Positions 27,635 to 37,754 of a stretch of 64,000 nucleotides of DNA are shown here, in pieces. A program made the position numbers and the translations under genes. The notes below the pieces were generated by a model. It had not been told where the DNA came from and ran no database searches. It saw only the letters and a program-made list of their open reading frames with translations. Source of the DNA: Gammaproteobacteria bacterium (GTDB taxonomy: Bacteria; Pseudomonadota; Gammaproteobacteria; Pseudomonadales; Halieaceae); the NCBI GenBank assembly GCA_030433415.1, contig JAUIMF010000009.1, forward strand, positions 1 to 64,000, in the 5' to 3' direction. The stretch's first letter is position 1. Every line of letters starts with the position of its first letter.

Positions 27635-28444
27635 TCACGCTGCGTCTGCATGGACCTGAAATCGGGACCAGGCCTCTCTGCCGACCGCATCATACGCGAG
27701 CATCATCTCGTGCATGGCACGACGCGCCGCCGCATCGATCATTTCGTCGGGCAGCAGGGGATCGGCATTGATCTGGCGGATCACCGCTTCGCCAAGCAGA
27801 AAGGTCTCGCGGGCGGCCTCATCATGCTCAAGGTCGCCAATTCCCTGCATGCTGTCATCCATCGCCTTCACGAGCTGGTGATAGCGACGCTCGAGGTCCG
27901 CCACGGGCCAGAGCTGTCGGGGGTCGGAATTCGTGCCCAGAATCCGGTCTGCGCGCAACACCAGCCCCTGGGCTTCGAGTCCCAGCGCCAGCATTCGTTC
28001 CCGGGTGGCGGCCGTGGGCTCGCGATAGTTTGCCGGGCGGCACCACAATCCGGCTTCCAGCTCGGCAAAGCCCTCAAGGCGAAGAGCGCGCTCCCGTGTT
28101 CGCAACACAGTTCGGTTGCGCCGCCCCAGATGCGCGGTGTGTACGAGCAACCAGCGCCCTTCCCAGGGACCGACGCGCGCCTCGGCGCTCACCCAACTGC
28201 GGGCCTTATCGCTCAGGCTGCGGCCGGCGGGCCCGATGCCGTAGACGCCGCGGCGCAGCGTCACCACCAGATCGTCGCGCACCATACGTCCCAGGGCGAC
28301 GCGCAGGGTTGCCGCATCAATCCCAAACAATGCTCCCCAGCGGGCGAACTGGCGAGCCGTGATCTCGTCGAGATTCGGTGCGCTGAGCAGCGACAGCACC
28401 AGACGCTTGGCCGTGGGAGGTGTGTAGACGGTCAGGTCAGGCAT
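27635..28444 (-). CDS. PaaX-family transcriptional repressor
   Basis: 269 residues: N-terminal winged helix with TPPTAKRLVLSLLSAP and TLRVALGRMVRDDLVVTLRRG, a central ferredoxin-like domain, and the C-terminal PaaX domain with LPDEMIDAAARRAMHEM. PaaX proteins bind CoA-thioesters of the substrates they control. The gene is divergent from a fatty acid desaturase and begins 22 bp from a perfect inverted repeat, so it likely represses itself and the desaturase in response to an acyl-CoA. Confidence 0.88.
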   Translation of the reverse strand: MPDLTVYTPPTAKRLVLSLLSAPNLDEITARQFARWGALFGIDAATLRVALGRMVRDDLVVTLRRGVYGIGPAGRSLSDKARSWVSAEARVGPWEGRWLLVHTAHLGRRNRTVLRTRERALRLEGFAELEAGLWCRPANYREPTAATRERMLALGLEAQGLVLRADRILGTNSDPRQLWPVADLERRYHQLVKAMDDSMQGIGDLEHDEAARETFLLGEAVIRQINADPLLPDEMIDAAARRAMHEMMLAYDAVGREAWSRFQVHADAA

Positions 28445-28466
28445 ACACCGATCTTAGCATCGAATT

Positions 28467-28506
28467 AAGTAACACAAACTTGTATTAAGCAATATTTGTG
28501 TTACTT
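28467..28506. promoter_or_regulatory. 12-bp inverted repeat, probable PaaX-type operator
   Basis: AAGTAACACAAA at 28467-28478 and its exact complement TTTGTGTTACTT at 28495-28506 flank a 16-bp AT-rich spacer. The dyad is centred in the 82-bp gap between the divergent repressor and desaturase starts, where it can block both promoters. Confidence 0.85.
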
Positions 28507-28526
28507 TTAGTTCAGGAGGCACACCC

Positions 28527-29465
28527 ATGAAAGCATCGGACTACCTGAGCCGCTACGAACTGCGCTATTTCACGACCCGCAGCGATCTGCACGGCGCATG
28601 GCTTATCGTCGCCAACTGGCTGATCATCGCCGCCGTGTTCGCTGGCGTTGCCCTGTGGACCAATCCGCTGTCGATTGTGCTGGGCGTGATCGTACTCGGT
28701 GGCAGGCAGCTCGGCCTGGCCGTGCTGATGCATGAAGCGGGACACAAGACGCTGTTTCGCACGCCTGCGCTGAACGGCGCGCCCGCGCAATGGCTCGCGG
28801 CGTTTCCGATACTTGGCGACTGCGATGCCTACGGCGCATCGCACCGCGAGCACCACCGACTTGCGGGCACCGAAACGGACCCGGACCTACCCAACTACCG
28901 CAGCTATCCGGTCTCGGCCGCGAGTTTTCGACGCAAAATCCTGCGCGACATCACGGGCCGCACGGGCATGAAGCTGCTGCTCGGCACCCTCAGTGGCGCT
29001 GGCAATCGCATCATGATGCGCGATGGCGAAGGAACCAGCCGCGTTCCCCAGGGGCTCATTGCCAACGCCGTGCTCTTCGGCCTGCTCTGGCTCGCGGGGC
29101 AACCCCTGCTCTACCTGCTGTGGGTGGCCGCCTACCTCACCAGCTATCCCCTTGTTGCGCGGATTCGTCAGGTCGCCGAGCACGGCAATGTACCGGCGCT
29201 GTACGAACTCGACCCCCGCGGCAATACCCGCACTACCCGCGCGAACCTGCTGGAGCGGTTGCTGCTCTGCCCCAACAACGTGAACTTTCATGTCGAGCAT
29301 CACCTGCTGGCCAGCGTTCCCTGCTGGCGCCTGCCCGAACTGCATGACACGTTGGTGGAGCGGGGCTTCTACGCTGATCACCCCAATGCCATTGCGTCGG
29401 GGTACTGGGATGTGATCCGGCGCGCGGTGCCGGAGCTCGATCGCAGGACGACGGCTGCGGCCTGA
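28527..29465 (+). CDS. Membrane fatty acid desaturase
   Basis: 312-residue integral-membrane diiron desaturase with the three histidine boxes HEAGH (69-73), HREHH (106-110) and HVEHH (255-259), and four hydrophobic helices grouped in two pairs. Introduces double bonds into acyl chains or lipid head-group-linked acids; regiospecificity not predictable. SD AGGAGG eight bases before the ATG. Likely controlled by the divergent PaaX-like protein. Confidence 0.92.
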   Translation: MKASDYLSRYELRYFTTRSDLHGAWLIVANWLIIAAVFAGVALWTNPLSIVLGVIVLGGRQLGLAVLMHEAGHKTLFRTPALNGAPAQWLAAFPILGDCDAYGASHREHHRLAGTETDPDLPNYRSYPVSAASFRRKILRDITGRTGMKLLLGTLSGAGNRIMMRDGEGTSRVPQGLIANAVLFGLLWLAGQPLLYLLWVAAYLTSYPLVARIRQVAEHGNVPALYELDPRGNTRTTRANLLERLLLCPNNVNFHVEHHLLASVPCWRLPELHDTLVERGFYADHPNAIASGYWDVIRRAVPELDRRTTAAA

Positions 29466-29634
29466 CCCCGGGGGACTGGGGTCTAAAGCTCGGTAACTCC
29501 CGCCCGAGTCAACCCTGGCACCGATCCGTGCTGGGCTATTCCTTAACGGGCCGATCATTTTCTATACTGCTCGTTGACGCGTTGGCTCAGGTCATCGCGA
29601 CAACTCATGATCACGCTATATAAGGATAACCATC

Positions 29635-31626
<1,992 letters not shown>

Positions 31627-31659
31627 ACTGAATGAAAACTGTATGAGGACTGTATGAGG
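31627..31659 (+). repeat. Three tandem 11-bp units containing the ribosome binding site
   Basis: ACTGAATGAAA, ACTGTATGAGG, ACTGTATGAGG in a row directly after the hppA stop. The last two each supply a GAGG Shine-Dalgarno core for the amidohydrolase start at 31671. An overlapping ATG at 31663 opens a 7-codon frame that ends across the true start. Confidence 0.7.
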
Positions 31660-31670
31660 ACAATGCCGCC

Positions 31671-33002
31671 ATGCGCGATGTAGATCTTGCTATCACGGGC
31701 GGCGAAATCCTCACCATGACCGACGCGGGAACGGTGCCTCAGGGCACCGTTCTCATTTCTGGCCAGCGCATTGTGGCGCTGGGCAGCGACGCGGAACTGG
31801 GTCCTTACCAGGCCAGACAGACCCTGGATGCAAGAGACCAGGTGATCATGCCCGGTTTCTCGAACTGCCATACGCATATCGGCTCCAACGTGCTGCTGCG
31901 CGGCCTGAACGAGGACGCCCAGCTGTTTGAGTGGCTGCAGTACATGTGGCAACTCAAAGAGAACTTCGACCACGAGACGCTACGCCTGGCGAGCCTGGCC
32001 GGACTGGCAGAGATGGCACTGGCGGGCATCACGTCCTTTAACGAACACTTTGACGCCTACGCCGTCACCCCCGAGATCAAGGCCCTGGGTACGATTCCCC
32101 TGCGCGCCACCCTGGGCTATGGCTTTGCCGACGTCGGACTGTATGCCAGCGTGGGCCCCTGGTCCTACGAGGCCCTGGACAACTTCGCGCTGATTGTTGA
32201 TGAGCACCACAACGGCATGAATGGCCGACTGCGCGTCGCCCTGTCTCCCCACGCCACCTACTCATGTACGGAACATCTATGGCGTCGCTGCGCCGAGGTG
32301 GCAGGAGAGCATGGTCTGACGATTCACACGCACCTGTCTGAAGGCGAACAGGAGCATCGCTTTGTGGCCGAGCACCAGGGTTCGACGCCGACGGAATGGC
32401 TGCACCACATGGGCCTGTTGGCACCAAATCTTACGGCGGCGCACTGCACCACACTCACCGACGGCGACATCGCGTTGATGGCCGAGCACCAGGTGAAGGT
32501 GGCGCACTGCCCCATCAGCAACGCCAAGCTCTGCAGCGGCATCATGCCGGTGCGCAAGCTGCGCGAAGCCGGTGTAACCGTAGGCCTGGCCACCGACGGC
32601 CCCGCCAGCCACAACACGCTGGACATGTTCCAGGAGATGAAGTTTGGCGCCATCACCCACAAGAATCACCACCTCGACCCGGAGCTGCTGACGGTAAACG
32701 AGATGCTCGCGATGGCCACCCGCGATGCCGCGCTGGCCATGCATCTGCCAGAATGCGGCACGCTGGCAGTGGGCCAGTTGGCGGACGTGATTGTGGTGGA
32801 CCTGAATAAACTCCACTGCGCGCCGCGCTACGATGCCGCAGCGGCCCTGGTGTATTCCAGCCGCGCCGACGACGTGGTGCACACCGTGGTCGACGGCCAG
32901 GTCGTTGTTGAAAACGGCAGGCTCAGAAACATCGATCTTTTCTCGCTGCTCGGGGAACTGCGCGAACGCGCCGGCGCCCTGCGTCAACGAAGCGGAGTCT
33001 GA
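31671..33002 (+). CDS. Amidohydrolase, nucleobase/nucleoside deaminase-like (ATZ/TRZ family)
   Basis: 443-residue metal-dependent hydrolase of the chlorohydrolase/SsnA/MtaD group. Seen: H67 and H69 in [20 protein letters not shown] near 225, [10 protein letters not shown], and the catalytic D in ATDGPASHN near 306. Known members deaminate S-adenosylhomocysteine, 5'-methylthioadenosine, guanine or related rings. It overlaps the RBS of the NCS2 permease gene and is probably co-transcribed with it, supporting a purine or pyrimidine substrate. Confidence 0.92.
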   Translation: MRDVDLAITGGEILTMTDAGTVPQGTVLISGQRIVALGSDAELGPYQARQTLDARDQVIMPGFSNCHTHIGSNVLLRGLNEDAQLFEWLQYMWQLKENFDHETLRLASLAGLAEMALAGITSFNEHFDAYAVTPEIKALGTIPLRATLGYGFADVGLYASVGPWSYEALDNFALIVDEHHNGMNGRLRVALSPHATYSCTEHLWRRCAEVAGEHGLTIHTHLSEGEQEHRFVAEHQGSTPTEWLHHMGLLAPNLTAAHCTTLTDGDIALMAEHQVKVAHCPISNAKLCSGIMPVRKLREAGVTVGLATDGPASHNTLDMFQEMKFGAITHKNHHLDPELLTVNEMLAMATRDAALAMHLPECGTLAVGQLADVIVVDLNKLHCAPRYDAAAALVYSSRADDVVHTVVDGQVVVENGRLRNIDLFSLLGELRERAGALRQRSGV

Positions 33003-33006
33003 CACC

Positions 33007-34317
33007 ATGCAGAATGAACAGGCCGTGCACGCGGTCGACGAATGGCTGCCCCTGCGCTGGAGCATTCCCCTGGGTTTTCAGCAGCTGCTGGCGGCCTACG
33101 CGAGCATCATCATTGCTCCCCTGGTGCTGGCGTCGGCGCTGGACTGGCCCCAGGAGCAGACCACCTACCTGCTCGCCATGGGTTTGCTGGGCTCAGGGAT
33201 CGCCACGCTGATTCAATGCCTGGGTATCCGGGGCCTGCCCATCGGTACCCGTCTGCCCGTTGTGCAGGGCACCACCGTTGCGGTCATTCCACCGCTCATT
33301 GCCATCGGCGCCAATGGCGACCTCACCACCATGTTCGGCGGCACCATCGTGGCCGGTCTGGTATGCCTGCTGCTGGCCGGTTACTGGAGTCGCCTGCTGC
33401 GGTTTTTTCCGCCGCTCGTCACCGGCACCGTGATCACGGTAATCGGCGTCAGCCTCATGCCGGTGGCGGTGATGTGGTTGTCGGGTGGTCGCGGCTTTGG
33501 CGCCCAGGACACGTCGACGTCCGAAGTCATGCTGGGTCTGGGCACGCTGCTGTTGGTGTTGCTGGTCATGCGCCTGGGCAGCGATTTCTTGTCGCGTATC
33601 GCGATTCTCGTGGGCCTGGTGGCCGGGAGCGTCGCCGGTGCCTTTATGGGGATGTCGGATTTCTCTGGCCTGGGCGAAGCGAGCTGGGTCGCCCTGCCCC
33701 TGCCCTTTGCCTTTGGTGCGCCGAGCTTCACAGTCGCCGCCTGCGCCACCATGACCGTCACCATGCTGGTGACCATGGTGGAATCCACCGGTGACTATCT
33801 GGCGATTGGCGAAGTCTGTGACCAGCATGTGGACGAAAAACGGCTGGCGGCGGGCCTTCGTGCCGAAGGTCTGGGCACCCTGATCGGAGGTCTGCTCAGC
33901 GCGTTCCCCTTTACTACCTTCTCGCAGAACATCGGCGTCATCCGCGTCTCGGGCGTACGCAGCCGCTACGTGGTGGCCATCACCGGCGTGATGCTGATTA
34001 CCCTGAGCCTGGCACCCAAGGCGGCGGCGCTGGTCGCAAACATTCCCACCCCGGTGCTCGGTGGCTGCGGTCTGGTGCTGTTCGGCAGCATCGCGGCAAC
34101 CGGTATTCAGACCCTGCGCAAAGTGGATTTTGAGCACACTGGCAACGTTCTGACCGTGGGCATCAGCCTCGGCGCCGCCATGCTCGTGGTCGCCAACCCG
34201 ATCTACTTCTCGGCGCTGCCCAAGGCCGTGGCAGATATTCTGAACAATCCCATAACGCTGGGAGCGACGAGTGCGGTGTTGCTCAATCTGGTGTTCAACA
34301 GCAAGCGCGCTGGCTGA
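33007..34317 (+). CDS. NCS2 family xanthine/uracil permease
   Basis: 436-residue nucleobase:cation symporter-2. ATG at 33007 follows GGAG of the preceding gene by a normal distance; an upstream in-frame extension inside the amidohydrolase gene is rejected. Seen: GFQQLLAAYASIIIAPLVLASAL in helix 1, the QGTT segment, ESTGDYLAIGE in helix 8 and TTFSQNIGVIRVSG in helix 10, the substrate-binding region. Imports uracil or purines in exchange for protons. Coupled to the amidohydrolase and near two phosphoribosyltransferases. Confidence 0.93.
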   Translation: MQNEQAVHAVDEWLPLRWSIPLGFQQLLAAYASIIIAPLVLASALDWPQEQTTYLLAMGLLGSGIATLIQCLGIRGLPIGTRLPVVQGTTVAVIPPLIAIGANGDLTTMFGGTIVAGLVCLLLAGYWSRLLRFFPPLVTGTVITVIGVSLMPVAVMWLSGGRGFGAQDTSTSEVMLGLGTLLLVLLVMRLGSDFLSRIAILVGLVAGSVAGAFMGMSDFSGLGEASWVALPLPFAFGAPSFTVAACATMTVTMLVTMVESTGDYLAIGEVCDQHVDEKRLAAGLRAEGLGTLIGGLLSAFPFTTFSQNIGVIRVSGVRSRYVVAITGVMLITLSLAPKAAALVANIPTPVLGGCGLVLFGSIAATGIQTLRKVDFEHTGNVLTVGISLGAAMLVVANPIYFSALPKAVADILNNPITLGATSAVLLNLVFNSKRAG

Positions 34318-34328
34318 ATCCGCAGGGT

Positions 34329-35951
34329 TTATCCGGTAACCGAATCGCGAACAAGCGTCGGCGCGGCACTGACCACCTGGTTGCGGCCCTGTTTTTTCGC
34401 AAGATAAAGCGCCTGATCCGCCTCACGAACGAGGTCGCTGGCAAGCTCTGTGGTGCGAGGTGTACGCGAGGCGACGCCGACGCTGATGGTGAGCTGCCCG
34501 GAGCAGAGGGAGTCGTTGTGAGGAATCTGTAACGCCGCTACCGCCCGCAGCAGTTCCTGCGCAATCCGCATCGCGCCATCGAGGTCCGTTTCTACCAGAA
34601 GCACAACGAACTCCTCACCACCGTAGCGAAACAGCGCATCGACGGCCCGGCGCAGGGTTGCCTGAAGCGCCCCGGCAACTTTCTTCAGCGCTTCATCGCC
34701 TTCGGGATGACCATAGCTGTCGTTAAAGTTTTTGAAGTAATCGATGTCGACCATCAAACAGGATAGAAACGTGCCGGACCGCTGCGCGTGCAGCCAGTCT
34801 CTCTCGATAATCTGTTCGAATGCGCGTCGATTACCGGCGCCGGTCAACGCATCCCGCTCTGAGAGCAGAGTCAGCGCCTTGTTTCGCTCCCGGAGCTCGG
34901 CATCTTTGGTCTCGACAAGCTGCAGCATTTCGTTGATCGATGTTGTGAGCTGGCCGATTTCATTGCTCCGATCAGTTGCGGCGCGACGGGAAAAATCAGC
35001 GCGTGCAGCCACGTCGTGGGCAAACTGTGCCAGGCCGAGCACCGGATTAACCACCCAGCGGGAGACAAGGGCTGCGATCAGCAGCAGAAGCAATGTCAGG
35101 CCCGCCGTGGCGAACAGCGTTGATGGCGCCACGAGACCATCAAAGAACGCCCGGGGACTGGTGGACTGATGCGCGACCAGGAGTGGATTCCCTTGTATAT
35201 CGTGGACCGCCCAGTGAATAACGCCATCACGGTTGCGGGTCGTCACACCATCTGGCTGCGAGCGAATTTCTTGCAGCAGCGTATCGGCACCACCCACCGG
35301 CTTAAACCTGACCGGAGCGGACCTCAATACCTCTGCAAAAAATTCATCATCGGCCACACGCCACAGCAGCAGAAAACCCACCGGTTTCTGCTTCGCTCCA
35401 TCACCCGTTATTCCCGTTGCGCCGACAAACAGAATACGGCCATTGTGGCGCATGAAGCCGGTGCGCAGGAGTCCGGGGGTTTCGACGAGGGATGCGATCA
35501 GCTCCGGTGTGGGCAACCCCGGATCGGGCAGGGGCGTCAGCGTCTGCGTATCGAATCGGGACGAAAAGACCGATGCTGCCTGGCGATCAAGATACTCGTA
35601 GCCATCGATCTTCATTACGCCGTGCATGGTTTCCTTGTAGGAAAATTCGATCTCCACGAATTCCCGGTAGCGCGCGCTGTGCTTCTCGGTCAGCACAAAC
35701 TCCCGAGCATCATCCCAGTGACCGTTGTCTACCAGCAGTTCCCGCATACGGATTTGCTCTGCATCCAGCAGCCGGCGCACGGCCTGGACAGCGGCAACGT
35801 CGTTCGCATGCTCCTGTGCATACAGCGCAGGCAATTCAAACCAGTGCCGTACCGCCAGATGAATCGCGAGCACGAGAGCGACAGCAACGGCGAACAGCAG
35901 CAAAAGCCGCGACCTTAGCGATGCGAGGGGACTGACCAATAGCCCTACCAC
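34329..35951 (-). CDS. Diguanylate cyclase with CHASE4-like sensor and HAMP
   Basis: 540 residues: N-terminal membrane helix (about 12-32), periplasmic CHASE4-like domain (about 35-265), second membrane helix near 275-295, HAMP (about 295-350), GGDEF domain (about 370-530). The active site GGEEF is at 444-448 and the RxxD inhibitory site (R435-D438) lies five residues before it, so the enzyme should make c-di-GMP and be product-inhibited. GTG start at 35951 with a weak ribosome binding site. It lies 59 bp downstream of a phosphoribosyltransferase gene. Confidence 0.92.
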   Translation of the reverse strand: MVGLLVSPLASLRSRLLLLFAVAVALVLAIHLAVRHWFELPALYAQEHANDVAAVQAVRRLLDAEQIRMRELLVDNGHWDDAREFVLTEKHSARYREFVEIEFSYKETMHGVMKIDGYEYLDRQAASVFSSRFDTQTLTPLPDPGLPTPELIASLVETPGLLRTGFMRHNGRILFVGATGITGDGAKQKPVGFLLLWRVADDEFFAEVLRSAPVRFKPVGGADTLLQEIRSQPDGVTTRNRDGVIHWAVHDIQGNPLLVAHQSTSPRAFFDGLVAPSTLFATAGLTLLLLLIAALVSRWVVNPVLGLAQFAHDVAARADFSRRAATDRSNEIGQLTTSINEMLQLVETKDAELRERNKALTLLSERDALTGAGNRRAFEQIIERDWLHAQRSGTFLSCLMVDIDYFKNFNDSYGHPEGDEALKKVAGALQATLRRAVDALFRYGGEEFVVLLVETDLDGAMRIAQELLRAVAALQIPHNDSLCSGQLTISVGVASRTPRTTELASDLVREADQALYLAKKQGRNQVVSAAPTLVRDSVTG

Positions 35952-36010
35952 TTACCACGTTATTGGTGGCATTCAACCGCTCTGTTGCCCGCTTGTCCAG
36001 CGGGTGTCAG

Positions 36011-36580
36011 TCAGCCGGTAGTCAGGCAGGACTCGATGATCCGGTAGAGTTCCGGTCGATGCGCCGCAACCTCGTCAGGGGCCAGCCCCTCAAGGGAGTG
36101 GGGGTACTTCAGCCACTGCGTGGTTTCGTGCAGAAAATAATCGGGCTCGCGATCCGTCAGGTTTCTCGTTGGTTTGAAATACGGCACCGCCACGCGAATA
36201 TCGTGCGGTGTGTTCAGGCGCGCACGCTCTTCGAGCGTATTGATCACCGCATCGATAGTGCTACCCGTATCAAACACGTCATCCACAATCAGTAGGCGGT
36301 CCTCATGGGTGACCTTTTTTACGAGGTAACCCAACCCGTGAATGCGGATCTCGGAAGAACGGCCATCGATGCCTTGGTAGGACGACGTGCGAATCGCAAT
36401 GTGATCCGCTTCAATGCCGCAGTAGGCAAGATACTCTTGCACGGCCACCCCGATGGGTGCACCTCCGCGCCAGATCGCAATCATGATACTGGGCCTGAAA
36501 CCGCTTTCGACCACCTGCGCCGCAAGACGAAAGGAGTCCTCCAGCAGGTTCTGGGCGGTGAGGAACACTTTGTCGGCCAT
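36011..36580 (-). CDS. Purine-type phosphoribosyltransferase
   Basis: 189-residue type I PRTase, hypoxanthine phosphoribosyltransferase-like. PRPP loop VDDVFDTGST at 99-108 is canonical, with the catalytic Asp at 104, and the PPi loop region is IWRGGAPIG (37-44). Transfers ribose-5-phosphate from PRPP to a nucleobase, probably hypoxanthine/xanthine/guanine. Divergent from a paralogue (36712-37308) with which it shares LLEDS(FY)RLA, ESGFRP and HIAIRTS; upstream of the diguanylate cyclase. Confidence 0.88.
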   Translation of the reverse strand: MADKVFLTAQNLLEDSFRLAAQVVESGFRPSIMIAIWRGGAPIGVAVQEYLAYCGIEADHIAIRTSSYQGIDGRSSEIRIHGLGYLVKKVTHEDRLLIVDDVFDTGSTIDAVINTLEERARLNTPHDIRVAVPYFKPTRNLTDREPDYFLHETTQWLKYPHSLEGLAPDEVAAHRPELYRIIESCLTTG

Positions 36581-36711
36581 GGGGGATTCCCGCTACATCT
36601 CAGGCGCCCAGTGTAGCGAATCTACCGCCCTTTGGATGAAGCTGCCCTGCAAATGGCACGCCTGAGCGCTACTGGCTGTACACTGTGGCAAACCCCGGAC
36701 CGCTACGGACC

Positions 36712-37308
36712 ATGACCGACATCGAACTGCCAACGAACAAAGTGTTTGTCGAAGAACAGACGCTTCTTGAGGACAGCTACCGGCTGGCGGTGCGCGTCTT
36801 CGAGAGCGGTTTTCGGCCAAACTTTATCGTGGGCATCTGGCGCGGCGGGTCCACTGTTGGCATTTACGTTCAGGAATGCCTGCAGTATCTGGGCGTAAAA
36901 ACCGACCACATTGCGATTCGCACGTCGTACCGCGGCATGGAGTCCTACCTGCAGGACGTCGACCGACCCGAGCGCATACGCGTGCATGGTCTTGAGTATC
37001 TCTACGAAGCGATGAATCGCGATGATCGCCTGCTCATCGTGGACGATGTGTACAGTTCGGGGCAGAACATCCAGGCGGTCATTCATCGCCTTGAGACCAA
37101 GACCAAGCGCAATATGCCCCACGATGTGCGTGTCGCGGTGCCCTTCTACAAACCCGCCAGGAACCGTACAGGGCGCGTGCCGGATTTCTATCTGCACGAG
37201 ACCGATGACTGGCTGGTTCTGCCTTACGAGCTCACAGGGCTGACGACCGAGGAGATTAGCCGGCACAAGAGTTGGTTGTTGCCGATTATTCAACGGGACT
37301 CTCAGTAA
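36712..37308 (+). CDS. Phosphoribosyltransferase paralogue with altered catalytic loop
   Basis: 198 residues, clearly homologous to the divergent PRTase. The PRPP loop reads VDDVYSSGQN (110-119): the catalytic Asp is replaced by Ser at 115 and the following Thr by Ser, while the DD pair and the IWRGGS PPi loop remain. It may bind PRPP without efficient transfer or act on another base. ATG 36712 is preferred; a GTG at 36685 would add nine residues without a better ribosome site. Confidence 0.82.
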   Translation: MTDIELPTNKVFVEEQTLLEDSYRLAVRVFESGFRPNFIVGIWRGGSTVGIYVQECLQYLGVKTDHIAIRTSYRGMESYLQDVDRPERIRVHGLEYLYEAMNRDDRLLIVDDVYSSGQNIQAVIHRLETKTKRNMPHDVRVAVPFYKPARNRTGRVPDFYLHETDDWLVLPYELTGLTTEEISRHKSWLLPIIQRDSQ

Positions 37309-37703
37309 GACTAACGTGACTAGGCTCGGTGCCGGGTGAGAACGCTGAGGTTGTTGGGGCTCGGTGCCGGGTGAGACAGCCGCCATTGCTTTGGGCTGCT
37401 CGCGTATCTCCATCGGCGCTTCAGCACTGATTGGGCGCGCTCGACGGACGCCCAAAGCAATGACGCCCGCCTCACCCTACCGCCGTGCCATGGAACCTGG
37501 AGCTGTTCGGCCTGCACCAGTCCGTGCCAAGACTCGAGCGTCCGGGTTGAAGGTCAGCCCAGCGAGGCGTTGTCGCGGAGTGAGCGTCCCCCCTCCACAG
37601 CGAGCGCAGCGATAGCGCCTCGTTGGGCTGACCGCCACCCACCCCGAATGCCCGAGCCAAGGCACGGTGCAGGTCACAGGCACGTGAGGAAACTGGAAAA
37701 CGA
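37309..37703. repeat. Non-coding stretch with large imperfect inverted repeats
   Basis: About 395 bp without a credible gene. A 19-bp direct repeat (GGCTCGGTGCCGGGTGAGA) lies at 37323 and 37358. Perfect 13-bp arms CATTGCTTTGGGC and its complement are at 37384-37396 and 37450-37462, with further pairing outside (GGGTGAG/CTCACCC). A second hairpin pairs 37552-37569 with 37616-37633 (17 Watson-Crick plus one G-T) and extends imperfectly to about 37511 and 37680. It may be a miniature mobile element or a structured RNA. Confidence 0.75.
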
Positions 37704-37705
37704 AA

Positions 37706-37733
37706 AGGCCGGCGCTGTCACCAACGCCGGCCT
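37706..37733 (-). terminator. Intrinsic terminator of the sortilin-like gene
   Basis: AGGCCGGCG (37706-37714) pairs with CGCCGGCCT (37725-37733); on the minus strand the hairpin is followed by TTTTCGTTTT. It lies 22 bp past the stop of the 1086-residue gene. Confidence 0.85.
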
Positions 37734-37754
37734 GAATACTGCGGGTGGGAGCTT

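Noticed and set aside
32833-33006. N-terminal extension of the NCS2 permease inside the amidohydrolase gene
   Set aside because: The extension is a shadow of the amidohydrolase C-terminus; ATG 33007 has a good ribosome site and gives the normal family length.
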